Origin: Combretum micranthum
Lineage: Eukaryota; Streptophyta; Magnoliopsida; Myrtales; Combretaceae
Reading direction: 5' to 3'
NCBI GenBank assembly: GCA_024138025.1
Contig: JAMXBD010001259.1
Location: 1 to 64,000, forward strand
DNA: 64,000 nucleotides
Part shown: piece after piece, positions 10,415 through 22,904 of the stretch
Layout: the number at the start of each line of letters is the position of its first letter
Numbering within the stretch: position 1 is the first letter of the stretch
Notes under the pieces: model-generated
Databases searched by the model: none
Seen by the model: the letters and a program-made list of their open reading frames with translations, nothing else
Told to the model about the DNA's origin: nothing
Translations under genes and position numbers: made by a program

Positions 10415-13212
10415 TGTAAAGACCCGTTCCTCTAAATCCCGAGATTTAGAGTACCGAATCCCCAACCACATATAACGTTTTCACATTATATGTAAGGTTG
10501 TCCTAAAACTAACAGTTTATGAAATTGTTTGATCAAATCACTAAACTTAAAGAACTTTTTAAATAAAACAAGATTGCCAACAAAGCAATCTATACATATA
10601 TTTACATCAAATAACCATTGCTTTGTGTCAATACATGACACAACAAAACAATTACATGATTTCTCAAAACATGAGAAATCCTAATGGATCTTAAGGTCAT
10701 TACAAAAGAACTTGGCTTAACTAACAAGCCTTCTATACAAAGCTGGTCCTTAGCAAAAAGTCTTCTAAAAGTCCCGGGTCATCGGATCCTATTCATCCCA
10801 CTCGTCCAGAAATCTTTCAAAATCGGACCCATAGCCCAAGTCATCGTAATACTCGTCTCCATGACCTGCAAAGCAGCAAAAGTGAGCCAGAGGCCCAGTA
10901 CACAATAACCAATGCAAAACAAGTCATCCAATTGATGTAAATGCATCATAAAACAAGTGGTTATCTTTATTACATTTTGATTCACAAATCAACAAGAGGG
11001 TATTCAAACCCCGGTCACACTCCGGGAATCCAGGGATCCTGAGTAACAGCAGCTGCTCAGGGGGTTGATATAAGCAGTCCGAATACTTATATCTCCTATA
11101 TCTATTTCATAAAGATAATAGCTTCATCTAGGGTTTAAAAGCCGTTGCCCGACTCTACTTAAACTCAGTCCATAACATGAGCCTAGTTCACAAGTTCCCA
11201 TAAACCTTGAACTAAATCATGGTATTTCCCCCTAAGTTTAAGCAAACGTTACACAGATACAATTCCCCCTATCGGCTACCCACTTAACCAAAAGAATCGC
11301 TATTGCATCATAGCGTACCATTGCATCATGGTAAAGTCATTGCATCATGACTTGGTTAAGCGCCTAGCTAACATGTCATTGCATCATGACAGGTTTGCTG
11401 CTCCTCGGACCAGATTAAACAGCGTAATAGACATCCAATTCATCCAAATGTTAAATCGGATCAATTTAAGTCAAATTAGAAATGTCTGGTCCTAGCAATC
11501 ATCAGACAAATTATTGCGTACCTGAACTCGTTAGAATAGAACTAGGATCTCTCGGTGATGATTAACCGAAGAATCCTTAACTGTAATAGAAATGTCACAA
11601 TAATTAATAAATCAACATTTATAAATTTCATTCTCACAAATATATACATATTATATCCATATATCACAAATTATCAAAGAAATTCACATAATTGATATAC
11701 AGTCACGACTAGGCATTTAAACGTCCTAATATATCCCAAATTGCTTACCAAAACTCAAATACTCAAATAACAACTTTGGAAACTTTTTAGAAAAAGTTCT
11801 CAAAATTCAAAAACTCAGGGGATACGCCGGCACTCAACGCCGGCGGCGTTGGGCCGGTGTTAACTGTTCTGAAAATGTACACTGTCAACGCTGGCAGCGT
11901 TCAAAGCGTACGCCGTCAGCCTTTGTAACCTACGCCGGCGGCCTTGATTCCCAAAAGCCAGCGTACAAGTTAGAAGAAAGAACGCCGGCTGACTTCCTAG
12001 CGAAAGCCGGCGGCGTTCAGTCGGCTTTAAGAAATTTGGTTCTGTGAACTTTCAACACCGCCTCTACGCCGGGGCGTAGAGATTCAAATTGCCGGCGTAC
12101 GTTCTGAAGAACAGACGCTGGCAAATCTTCGGCATATAAGCCGGCGGCGTTGCAAACAGCGTTAGGGAAAATCATTCTGTGGGCTTTCTACACCGCCTCT
12201 ACGCCGGCGGCGTAGAATCCCCAGATGCCGGCGTACGTTACAAAAACAAGCTTATACGAAAATTCAAATCCCCTGTTTTCACTTTGTAAAATTACATCTT
12301 AAAACACTTCAAAAACTTTCCTCAACTACACTTCAAACTTCATATACTCACTTCAACATACACTACTCAATTCTAGCAACCCAAGGCATGAATTCAACAT
12401 CACTAAACACTTCAAATTCCATTTTCATCAATCTCCACTCTAACTACTTAAACTATCTTTGTTTCATCAAGACACTTCATATCAATACAACAATACATGC
12501 ATACTTTCACACACTCATATAACACATACATAACTCATTCCATGCATGAACAACAATTTGATCAATCTTAAACTCAATTCATCCAACTATCTATACATCT
12601 ATTTCAAGAAAGGGAAACAAAACAACACAACAACCTAAACTAAACCAATTCAAATACATACATACCTTGTCTTGAGAATAACTTTGATTTTCAACTTGAT
12701 ATAACCCTAACTTGAGCTTGGAAATGAAGATGGAAATGGAGAAAGAAGAAGAAGAGAAAAAGGAGAAAGAAAAGAAAATTCGGATAAAATTTTGAGCTGC
12801 CTCAAAAAGTAATCAAATTAACTTAATTTTGACTTTTTCACTTCCAAAATTACCCCTTAATGCATATATTAACTTTAGGTTGCATTTCACTTTAATTTGG
12901 GCTCCATTTAGCTTACATTTAGGGCATAATGCTAATTTAATTACAAGGAACTCAATCAACTAACTTAAGTAAAATTATGGTTGAGTTATTAATCTAATTT
13001 AACTTAACATCTTAATATGCACAAGACAACATTAATAATTCATTACTCACACATTAATGCATATAGAACAAAATATTAATATCCACATATACACATACAA
13101 AATCTTATATATTAAACTACTAACAACACAAACATACTCATTCAATTCATCTCCTTAAAATAAATTAATAAACACATGAGATTTGATTAAAATATAAATC
13201 TAGGTCATTTCA
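10415..13212 (-). repeat. 5' LTR of the chromovirus
   Basis: This 2798-bp copy pairs with 2691-5492 and should carry the promoter of the element, read on the minus strand. It keeps the hairpin array (11298-11391) and the GC-rich block (about 11819-12239). Differences from the 3' LTR are few and mainly one- to four-base indels. The 3'-most bases on the plus strand (GGTCATTTCA) are followed by AGTTT. Confidence 0.93.
11298..11391. repeat. Array of hairpins with a constant TGCATC loop (right LTR)
   Basis: This is the same four-hairpin array as at 3579-3672, carried by the other LTR. All four stems and loops are unchanged between the two copies. Confidence 0.85.
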
Positions 13213-13509
13213 AGTTTAGTGTTATAGGAGCTTAAAGGAGCTGGAAAACCAACCTTCTGACGTCGGAAATAGATCGAAATCAATCGAGTTCATCGAGGAA
13301 GATGATGAACAATACTTCCCCGATGAGCACGGGGGAAACACAAGGCGTGTTCCACCCGTGTACCCCTCGGCAAAAATTAATATATTAAAAAAAAGAGGCT
13401 AATTAAATTAAATTATTGAATAATTATTGATATAAATAATTTTAGAATTATTAATATTTCTTTATTTATTTTTCTGTAAAGATTATAAATAATATTATTA
13501 TTTAGCAAT

Positions 13510-15378
13510 CACTACAAGAAATTTTGGCTTTAGAGACAAAAAATTCTATCTCTGAAAGTGAAAAATCTGTCTCTAAAGACTTTTAGAGACAGATTTTCCG
13601 TTGCAAATTTCTGTTTCAAAAATTATCGTCGCTAATTCTTTTAGAGACAGATTTATTTTCCGTCGCAAATTTGCTACGGAATTTCTGTCGCAAATTTGTC
13701 CCTGTTTTATAATTAGATATTTTTTATATCCAATTAGTAAATATTAAATAAAATTTCCGTCGCAAATCTGTCTCTGATTCTGAGACAAATTATTAAAAAA
13801 TACACATTTGCCTCTTATTTATCCTTCCCAACAAGTCACCCATCATAGAATGCCGCATACTAAGCACACTTAACATTGAAGTTTTCACAAGCACTAAACC
13901 GATAAACTAATTCGTATCTTCATGAGTAAAGTTCCACTAATGTTTATTTAAAAGACATCAAAATTTACAATATTATAAGTATAAAACATTTTACATATCT
14001 TTATAATTTATTTTTATTTTATAAATTCACTTTACCTATTTTTAAGGATTTTTCATTAATATTTTATTAAAATAATATATAATATTAATATATACAATGT
14101 TTACATTTTTTAATAATTATTTTAAATTATATATTTACTATAAATATATAATATTTTTAGTGGTATATTATAATTTTTTTTCCAAATGATATATTATTTA
14201 AAAATATTATATATTATGTAAATATAAATAATGCTATACATATAAATTTATATATATTTAATGATATATATTATAATTATACTTTTTACATTACTTATTT
14301 AATATTTTATATTAACTTAATAAATTGCATATTTTTAATTAATGTGTTTATTTTTTATTTCATTTTTGTTACACTTAATAAATTAATAAAATAATATATA
14401 ATACCAATTTAAATATATTTAACTACTGATTATATTATATATTTTTTTACTTAAATATATTATATCTTTACATAGTATATTATTTTTTCCCTAAATATGT
14501 TATTATATTTTAAATAAAATATAGTATGTAAATATAAATTATATAAGATATATGTAATAAATTTTTTTATATTAAAAAAATATGAATAGTTATAATAAAT
14601 ATATAATAAAAAATTATAAATAATATGAATATATATTTTTTATTAATATATTATTTAAATATAATATATTATTATATATTTGTATATGTTTAAATATACT
14701 AAGTTTACATTTTATATTAATTATTTTATTTTACATATTTATTATTGAAATATACTTTATTTTTAAGTAGTATTTTATGATATTACTTGTATATAACATA
14801 TTATATTATTGTTATACACTATTTTATTAAGTTGTATAATTTGATTTTTTATATAAGTTATTATGCAAAAGAATATATAATAAGATATAAATATAATATT
14901 ATATTTTAAGTACTATTTTTAACTTATGCTTTATAATATATAAATATGTAATGTAATAATAAATATAGTATAAATAAAATATATATAATTAGTTGTAAAT
15001 AACATATGATTATACATATTATAGTTATTATATAATAAAATTAATTTACAAATATAATATATGTCCTTATTAGATAATGCACATTTATATATATTATATT
15101 AAATATGTATAATAAAAAATAAATTTTAAACATAATTATTTATATACATATATGTAATAATTTAATTTAGAGACAAATTTACAACGGAAAAATTTTCGTC
15201 ACAAATCAATGTGTAATCCGTTGCAAATTCCATCGCAAAAGCATATAAAAATTAAAAGATTGTTCATAATTTATGTCATCACAAATCCGTTGTAAATTTG
15301 TCTCTAATTCATTTTTTTTAGAGACAGAAATTTTCCGTCGCAATTTTTTTGTCTCTAAAGGCTAGTTTTCTAGTAGTG
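13510..15378. mobile_element. Non-autonomous CACTA (En/Spm) transposon
   Basis: The left end is CACTACAAGAAATTTTGGC and the right end, read on the minus strand, is CACTACTAGAAAACTAGCC. The three bases AAT flank both ends (13507-13509 and 15379-15381), the size expected for CACTA transposase. Both ends carry subterminal copies of motifs such as TTTAGAGACAGA and TTCCGTCGCAAA in both orientations (about 13535-13790 and 15170-15355), the usual transposase-binding layout. The middle (about 13990-15165) is extremely AT-rich and holds no recognisable transposase, so it must have relied on an enzyme from elsewhere. It sits inside the outer plus-strand LTR. Confidence 0.93.
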
Positions 15379-15804
15379 AATATAACATCAAAAATTTTAA
15401 AATAATTAAATATAAATATGAAATATTGTTCTAGTATTACTAAATATATGCTATTTAAATATTTATAATGAGCCAATTAACATTAGCCAAAAAAGATTTT
15501 TTTTTTTAGTAATATAAATCATTTTTGTTCATTAATCCAAGTTTATTAAGTTTTACCATTATAATTACTAATATTCTTAATATTATTAAGAGAATTCTAA
15601 AATTAATAGTGTTTTTGAAATTATCATTTCTGGAATAATATTACATGTAAACTCTAAAATAAAACTCAAAAGTTAAGATTAAAGTTATTTTAGTCATATT
15701 TTAATAAGAAATTACAATTAGTATGGATTAAATTATAAGACAAATAATACAAGTATTGTTATTATGAAAAGTAATTGTTCTACTTTATTTTATTTTATTG
15801 TCTT

Positions 15805-15885
15805 TTCGAAATTAATTATTATTATTATTATTATATTATATTATTTATTTATTGTGTTGTTGTTGTTGTTGTTGTTGTTATTAGT
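15805..15885. repeat. (ATT)n and (GTT)n microsatellites
   Basis: A run of ATT triplets near 15808-15835 is followed by about seven GTT triplets near 15856-15878. This lies in AT-rich sequence of the outer LTR. I see no gene here. Confidence 0.8.
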
Positions 15886-17622
15886 TACTAATATTTTTAT
15901 TATTTGCGCCAAAAAGGAAAATTTTTGAAAATAATTGTAATTAAGTTAACAAATCTTTATATTAATAAATTTATTTTCATTAAGATTGTATTGAATTGGT
16001 TCATAGGAAAAATTTTACGAGTCTAGTAAATACTAAATACGTATTTAAATAAATATTTGTAAATGATTAGATAATAATGGAAATTTAAATAATCCAAATT
16101 TGTGAATATAGAGATATCTATATTTTACGAGAAAAATTTATTAAATAAATAAAAAGATAATTGATAGTTTTAAACAATGAAATTAAACTTAACTAAATTG
16201 TTCAAAATTCTTGAATACCCGATTAATAAATTTAAATATCAAACCAAAATCAAATCAAGTAACTTGAGATAAAAATGAATTAGTACTTAAGTATCATCTT
16301 CAAAGAATTAGTTAGTAATAAAAAAAAAAACCCAGCAGCACATTAGGACACTTAAATATTCATAGGAGTTAAGTTATATAGTCTTGTATCATTAATGACT
16401 ATATTAATCATCTCAATAGGTAACTCGGGTATTGGTGAGGACTTTCCTGACGATTACTATGACTGAATAACATGAGCAGCTGAGTAACTCAGTCTTATTA
16501 CATTGGTTGTGCTTGTAAAGTTAGTGAATCTTAAATAAAAAGATAAAAAAAAATTTGTATACTGCTTGGTTTGTGGAAACTATGTATGGTATTGCATTGA
16601 TTGCCATGTCACTCTATTATAAGTGATAAACAGAGTTGTATATGTCTATATTGCCTATATAACAGGATTGAATGTCTGTAATGCTTGATCACTTTCAAAT
16701 TGATTAAAAACTACTGGTGCCATAAAGGAAATTGTCATGCATTACATATTTTGCATAAAAAGCATTTCTGTAAGTGGTAGCCTACCACATGTTAGTTTTT
16801 TCGGATCTCTAGTAATGCTTGGATTATCTAGGCAAGAAAGTTATTAGTTAATTGCAAGATTGCCTTTGTTTTATTAATACCATAGGAACTAAATGATAAA
16901 TGAAGGACGTCGCTTATGGTATTGCATGGAAATAGCTAACACTTAGTGGAGTTTCTAAAGCTAAATTAAGAAATAAATAAAAAAACACAATAAGTTCAAA
17001 GTGATAACTAAATTAAACATTATTATTCCTGAAAGCTTAGTCTCTCCTGGGTAGGTGGACCATAGATTGTGATCGTTCAACCCCGATGGGAGGGCCTAAA
17101 ACTTCATCCTGTTTGGATTCCGGGTTATCCAAGCTTATATTGTATACATGTTTGATTGATACATTTCATATGATTGTTAAATAACTTGTATGTATTATGT
17201 GGTAAGTTCTAGTTATTCACTAAGCTTGTGTTTTAGCTCACACTCCAACAGCCCTTTTAGGTTTACTCTACGACCCTGGCTCATTACTAGCAGGAGCATG
17301 GTCCTAGTAAGAAATTAGAAGCCAGAAGATGAAAGACTAGTATAGGATCAGAATATATGTATTTCTATTTACCTTTTAGTTGCAAGTATCTTGCATTAGA
17401 ATCATTAACTAGGTGTTGTAAGAGTTTATAAAGCATATGGTCTATAATATCTTATTAATGTGATGGTAGTTTACTAATTCATGCCTTTATATGTTTGTTC
17501 ATTTTATCTAAGCAACTAAAAGATCTTGTTTATTGAAATCATGTCATTCTCGAAAGCTAAACTAGTAATGGAAATCAAGTGTTCCTTGGTTACTATTATT
17601 AGGATACCCTCGGGGCGTGACA

Positions 17623-18200
17623 CCGGCTTAAGGCCAGTAGCCTTGAATTCCCAATAGCCGATGTTCAATACAGGCTGGCAATGTTCTATTTCTACAATGG
17701 TAGTGTTGGTGCCAGTGCTTAAATTTTTTTAATCTGTGAACATGCAAGGCTGACCAAAGGCCAGTAGAATAAATGAAAAATAAGATGGCATACAAATGAA
17801 ATTGAAAGCTGGATGAAAGTTATCTTGAAAGATGGAAACCAGTGCTAATGTTTTCAATTCTGTCCATTCTTAAAGCTGGTATAACGCTGCCAGCATAAGT
17901 TCTCCAAATGCCATGTATGTTGAAAAATTGTAAAGGCTGGTGCGATTTTTCTTCAAAAGATGGCAGCTTTTGTTTCCTCTATTGAAGGCTGCTATTGATT
18001 TGAAGAAGATCGACAAGCTTCTTGCTTGCATGGTTGACCTACTTTCTACTCATCTCCAACTTTACTCAAATCTCTTCTTAATTGCTTGTATGTGATGTAT
18101 AAGTCTTTCAAGACCTAAAATATCTAATAAACACATATAAGTATCAATTCCTTGTGATTTCTTATAAAATCAATAATGATTAAACACGATTTGATCAATG
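17623..18200 (-). repeat. Decayed LTR fragment related to the 2691-13212 element
   Basis: The text just after 17622 (CGGCTTAAGGCCAGTAGCCTT, then GAATTCCCAATAGCCG) is a worn version of the GC-rich block near 4203-4245 (GCCGGCGGCCTTGATTCCC, AAAAGCCAGCG). The GC-rich palindromes have been lost, mostly by changes of the C-to-T and G-to-A type, as expected after long methylation. The right limit is uncertain. Confidence 0.45.
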
Positions 18201-19559
18201 AAAAGTGAATATATTATGCTATTATCAGTTTTTTTTTTTTCCACCAGGCATTTATACCTAAGGCTAGCCCATTATATGCCTCTAATAGGAGGGAAAACAA
18301 AATTATTTTCTAGTTAAGGATATTGTCTTTTTCATGATCCAATGAAGGATAAAGGAATGAAAGAATAAGTCCTCCTTGAACTAGTTGATGTCATCATATA
18401 TGCCCCTTAACATGCATGAGGAATGGCAACTTCCTAATAGGATGGACACTCTCCACCACAAGAAATCCTTCTCCTATACATTATCTCTAATACTTTCCCA
18501 AACAAGCGATTAACTAAACCATTAGTTTGAATAATTGAGATAACTTTACTATCTCCTCTTCCTTTTAGTTGGTTCTTTATGCTCAGCTCTTTATTTCTAC
18601 TAACTTTGGCATCAAAGTACTTTCACCTTAGCTACGCTCAAATCCTTTTAGCTCACATTGGTTACTTATATGGACTAAACTTCACTCATGGTGTTAAAAG
18701 AGCAATTAGGTCAAGTATAGGAGAAAACTAACAAATATACACACACAAAAACTAAAATGAGGAATATCATGATATTGTAGATAACCTTCATGTGTGAACT
18801 ATATTATCATAGATAACTAGATAATTTGATGTGGAAGATGAACACTTAAGGTAATGAAATGTTAAGGATGGTAAGCAACTTACTTTGATGTCTTAGAAGA
18901 GGATTTAAAATGATTTCATCCAACCAAAGTAAAGAACACATGTATCCATTGACATTTCTTAAAAATTAAAGAAGATCAATCTTGAGCATATACATTATAG
19001 CAGTGACTTCTTATAGCTTAGCGAATTTATATGCAACATGAAATATGATAAATTGCAAGGACATGTTTTTTCAATAATATTTAAAAGATGTAAAGCCGTT
19101 TAAATTTGAAAAATTTAACATTGCTCCCTTTTTAGAAATGGGGTTCCTTTTTTTCTTTTGTTTGTTTGCTTGACTAGCACATGGCTAGATGAGGAAAAGG
19201 CCAACTGAATAGTAATGCTAATGTAAACCAAGTATGACTTTTTTTTTCCCAAAAAGAAATAATACATTAACCTAACTTAAAAAAATTGACTTGGTTAATA
19301 TATCTCTAGATTAAAAGTCAAGTATATAACTAGAAAACAAGCAACCACTAACACTAAAAATCATCATCATTGAAACCCTAATTCTAAAACCTAATTGATC
19401 TTCTCTAAAATGATTACAATGAATATGACTATGATCACCATGTTTATTTATAATACGTCCTAAACATTCTCTCTTCCCTATCATAAAGCCTTCTAGTGAA
19501 AGTTGATGATAAACCTAAGCACAAACCTTATCTTAAACTAGTTTCACTTATGATTGCAA
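18201..19559. other. AT-rich stretch with no gene found
   Basis: I see no open frame of note, no clear terminal repeats and no similarity to the LTRs in the window. A T-run lies at about 18229-18240. Confidence 0.5.
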
Positions 19560-22412
19560 CTAGTCCTAGCTCATTTTAACTCGGATTTGCGCATATAATA
19601 TATCGTTTTCTACCTACTCGAAAAGATATATCCATTTATAAGGTGATTTTTTTTCATAAAAAGCCATTTGGGTTGCAAAATACTATGGTATAGAATAATT
19701 ACGAATTTCATAGTCCACAAAATATGATTTTTCCAAACTTCTCTTTACTCAAAAATCTTTAAGCAAAATATGTGGATATTTGTATAGTTTGAAAAATCCT
19801 TTGAACATATATACACTCATATTGTATACATGATTTTTGTAGTGTTGTCTCAATATTGATATTTCACAAATAATTTGTCTTTAAGTGTTTTTAAAAGATA
19901 AAACTTTGAAAATTCTCCTTTTTGAATTGTTAGAAGGAAAACTAAAATATACCTGGGTTGTTATGAGTGAGTGTTTTTCTATTATGATTTCATTTTCTCA
20001 CTTTTCAAAAGTAATTCAATTCCCAAAAATTTGGTTCTTTAAGTTATCTACTAACTCTACTTACAGGGATTGAAAAATAGGCTTTTCAAACTTTTCCTTA
20101 AGTTGTTGATAAGGTCAAATATTTGAAGTTGTGTTAAATGTATGTTCTCCTTTCATTTTTATATCCTTTTTCTTCTTTAGAAAATAAGTTTACCTTTAAA
20201 ACTTTACTTTCTTGGCAAATTTTATTTTTCTAATTGGTTTCTGAAATAGTGAGTTGATTTTACCTTGATTTGAAAAACTTGTTCTATTCTTAATATTTGT
20301 CAAGTGGTGGAATAATTCTTTTAGATAAGTTTATAAGAAAAGCTTTCCTAATAAAGAATTATCGATATTAGAACTTAGCAAAATTTTATTTTGATTTTGA
20401 AAAGAGAATAACAATATATAGATTAAGTTTTGAAGAAATTTTCTTAGGATGTGATTTTCGAAGTCTAAGGTGAACCTATTTAAGTTTTATAAAAGATGGT
20501 TGAGTTAAAATCTTAAGTTCAATGCTTAAAATTCTATCTTTATGGAGTATTTAGTTTTGATTTATAAAAGAAATGAGTTTATTTTATTATTTGAAGAAAT
20601 CTTCATTATTGCTTCTTCTAGAATTTATGATTATTTTATCTTTAAAAACAAAACTTAGATCTTTTGTTGAAAATTCCTTTTATTAAGAAATCTAGTTTAC
20701 TTCTCTATGTTTAAGAAAGAACCCATCTTTATTTTTATTTATGACAACAACATTCTAATCATATATGAATATGATTATGTAAAAATGAAAAAGTAAGAAT
20801 AATACATAATAAGATAGAAGGAAATACTCATAAGTAAATAAACGTAATAATATGATCAAGCATTAGGAACCTTAGCTTCATCAAGGTATCCTAATCATGT
20901 ATGGGAGCCTTAGCTTCATCAAGGCAACTTGAGACTAAGAACAAACTAGTTCCAAAAGAAAAAGAAAAGAAAAATTGTTGTGACTTGATATGGACAAGTC
21001 TAAGACTAGAAAGACTAGTCTTAATAATAGCATGAATTAAATAAATTGCAAAGCATGAAAATAAATAAATAACAAGTGAGCTTATATTCTCTAAAGAAAT
21101 ATATTTACATAATATATATAATGCTATATAGAAGTTAGGTTAGAGCAAAAATAATAATAACAATAATAACAACAACATAATAACATAATGTAAAATATGA
21201 ACATGAACAAAAACAAACTATGAACATATTATTGCTTCTTTAACTCACATGAGTCTAAGAAATATACACTAAGCTCATACTAAGTTGTATGAACATGATA
21301 AAGAGATATAGGTAAGATTTTACCTAAGTTTTAATAGAGGATGTGAAAAGAGATGAATAGGTAGTGTGTTTGTTATTTTTCTTGAAGAGTAGTGGATGGT
21401 AGAGAATGTTTTGAGAGGAAATTGTTGGAGAAGGTTTTGAGAGAGAATTTTGGTAGAGTTTTGTTATGTAAAATGAATATGTGAAAGAATGAAAAAGGGA
21501 GAGGATATTTATAGTATTTTTAGTGAAATTTTGATGTAATAAAATAAATTGAAAAAGAAATAATATAGAGAAGAGGGAGAGGGGGCCGGCAGCAATAGGA
21601 GGAAAAGAGAGTGTTTTGATTAATTTTTGTATTTTTGTAATGAAAAGAAATAATGTATAAGGTTTGATGTGAATAAAGTTGTGTTGGAAATGTAAAAGTG
21701 TAAGAAATAGCTGTATAGGTAGTAAGAAATAGGTGTAAGAAAAAGTAGAGACAGTGAAATAGTAATGAATAGTAGGAATAGTACTATGAATAGTAGACTA
21801 GACAAATAAAATACCCATAGTAATAAAAATACATGCAAACGAGCTATATCTGATATTTTTAGTTACCGAAAAATTATAAAACTGATATTTTTGAAATCCT
21901 CGTATTTTACGAGTCTAAAGGTATTGTCGGAATATTTTCACTATTCAGTACACTAAGGCACGATTTTTGAAAGCTGATCCCATTCGGATCCAAAAGATAC
22001 TAGAAAAATGTGAATCTGATATTTTTATACTTTCCTATATTATTACGAACTCTTCTAAGCCATTAACTCAATTTCGTTTTCTAGGGTTTGAGAGTGCGGA
22101 TTTACCGGAGTTGAAATTGTTAGATTGTCTTAATCTTTGTTGACTTTTGAAACTCTGGTTTGACTAGGGTTAGGGTTTAATCCAACTTTACCCTAGAAAT
22201 TGAGAGGTATATATTAGGGATCGAATAGATGGACCTTCTCATGTTCGGATTTTTAAATCGAACTATTATTGAATTTTCTATTTTTGTTTTTGAAGATTCT
22301 CTTATGAAGTCCCGTGATCGAAAGTGTTTAAGGTTTGGTTTCAACTTGGGTCAGTCTTTAGGGTTTTGATTCGGTATTCCAAATTCATTCTTGAAAAATT
22401 CGGGGGTTTATA
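19560..22412 (-). repeat. Partial Tekay-type LTR in minus orientation
   Basis: Read on the minus strand it starts at 22412 with TATAAACCCCCGAA and matches, in order, the landmarks of the LTR at 26652-29979. These are the GATATTTTTGAAATCC zone near 21880, a purine-rich 5'-flank near 21400-21600, GAGCTTATATTCTCTAAAG near 21078, GACTTGATATGGACAAGTC near 20983, and CTCATTTTAACTCGGATTTG near 19573. The 3' third of the LTR is missing beyond 19560, so it is truncated. On the right it abuts a plus-oriented LTR end, which suggests insertion into that LTR or a rearrangement. Confidence 0.75.
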
Positions 22413-22883
22413 TAATATCTCACTAGACTCATAATGCTTATCCCCTAATAGATTTTCGATCTTGCAAGATCATTGTTTTTGCACCCAAGAGCACCTTGTC
22501 TATCCGAGTAGGACTTATGCTTTTGGGAAGCTTTTTGGGGAATTCTATTCAAAGACTTAGAGAAGATTTCCTTTAAAATATTTTGGTTATAGTTATCTAC
22601 TTAAGTAAGACTATGATATTTTGAAGAATAATTGGGGGAATGCCCTTATGATATTGTAAAACTATTGACCTTCAAGTTATAGATTTGAATGTTTGAGTAT
22701 TTTTCTTGATTGCCAAATTTTTTATCATCTTGAACAACATATCCCACTAGTGTCTTCTATTGTTGTGAAAGTACGTCTGGCATATGGTGTCGAAGCTTTT
22801 GCATGACAAAAGAATGTCATTCTTAAGGTTTAATATCGTATGCAGTAGACTGTCATGTTTAGGGTATCCTTTGGGGCATAGCA
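22413..22883 (+). repeat. 3' end of a plus-strand gypsy LTR
   Basis: This closely matches the last ~455 bases of the LTR at 39008-42919: for example GGACTTATGCTTTTGGGAAG near 22506 and 42563, and GAATGCCCTTATGATATTG near 22638. It ends TTGGGGCATAGCA, a worn form of GGGGCGTGACA. It is followed within eight bases by a primer-binding site, so it is the end of a 5' LTR. Confidence 0.75.
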
Positions 22884-22890
22884 ATTCAAG

Positions 22891-22904
22891 TTAGTATCAA
22901 AGCA
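22891..22904 (+). promoter_or_regulatory. Decayed initiator tRNA-Met primer-binding site
   Basis: TTAGTATCAAAGCA differs at two positions from TTGGTATCAGAGCA, the usual plant Met-initiator PBS. It lies just after an LTR end, which supports the call and the plus orientation. Confidence 0.65.

Larger units (their letters stand above)
2691..13212 (-). mobile_element. Nearly full-length Tekay-like Ty3/gypsy chromovirus
   Basis: This 10.5-kb element has two direct LTRs (2691-5492 and 10415-13212), each starting TGAAATGACC and ending GGTCTTTACA on the minus strand. It has a PBS matching initiator tRNA-Met, a polypurine tract, and domains in the order gag, protease, RT, RNaseH, integrase, chromodomain-like tail, which defines a Ty3/gypsy chromovirus. 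Long LTRs and the tail ([17 protein letters not shown]) suggest the Tekay/Del lineage. The LTR copies differ at only about a dozen or two places by eye, mostly short indels, so insertion is recent. Flanking five-base sequences are ATTTT (2686-2690) and AGTTT (13213-13217), a target duplication with one mismatch. The coding frame is broken three times, so as written it is not autonomous. Confidence 0.93.
1163..17622 (+). repeat. Outer plus-strand gypsy LTR, split by two nested transposons
   Basis: The LTR starts at 1163 with TGTAAACC after a polypurine tract. A matching end, GGATACCCTCGGGGCGTGACA, closes at 17622; related LTRs here end the same way. Removing the element at 2691-13212 and the CACTA element at 13510-15378 leaves about 4.06 kb, close to the 3.9-kb LTR at 39008-42919. 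A (TA)n stretch near 2283-2300 may be near the promoter. The 3' half (about 16380-17622) resembles the 3' half of the other LTRs (for example CTCGGGTATTGGTGAGG near 16426). The 5' part is more diverged, so joining both ends into one LTR is inference. The segment 15382-16380 is AT-rich with (ATT)n and (GTT)n runs and no gene. Confidence 0.5.
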
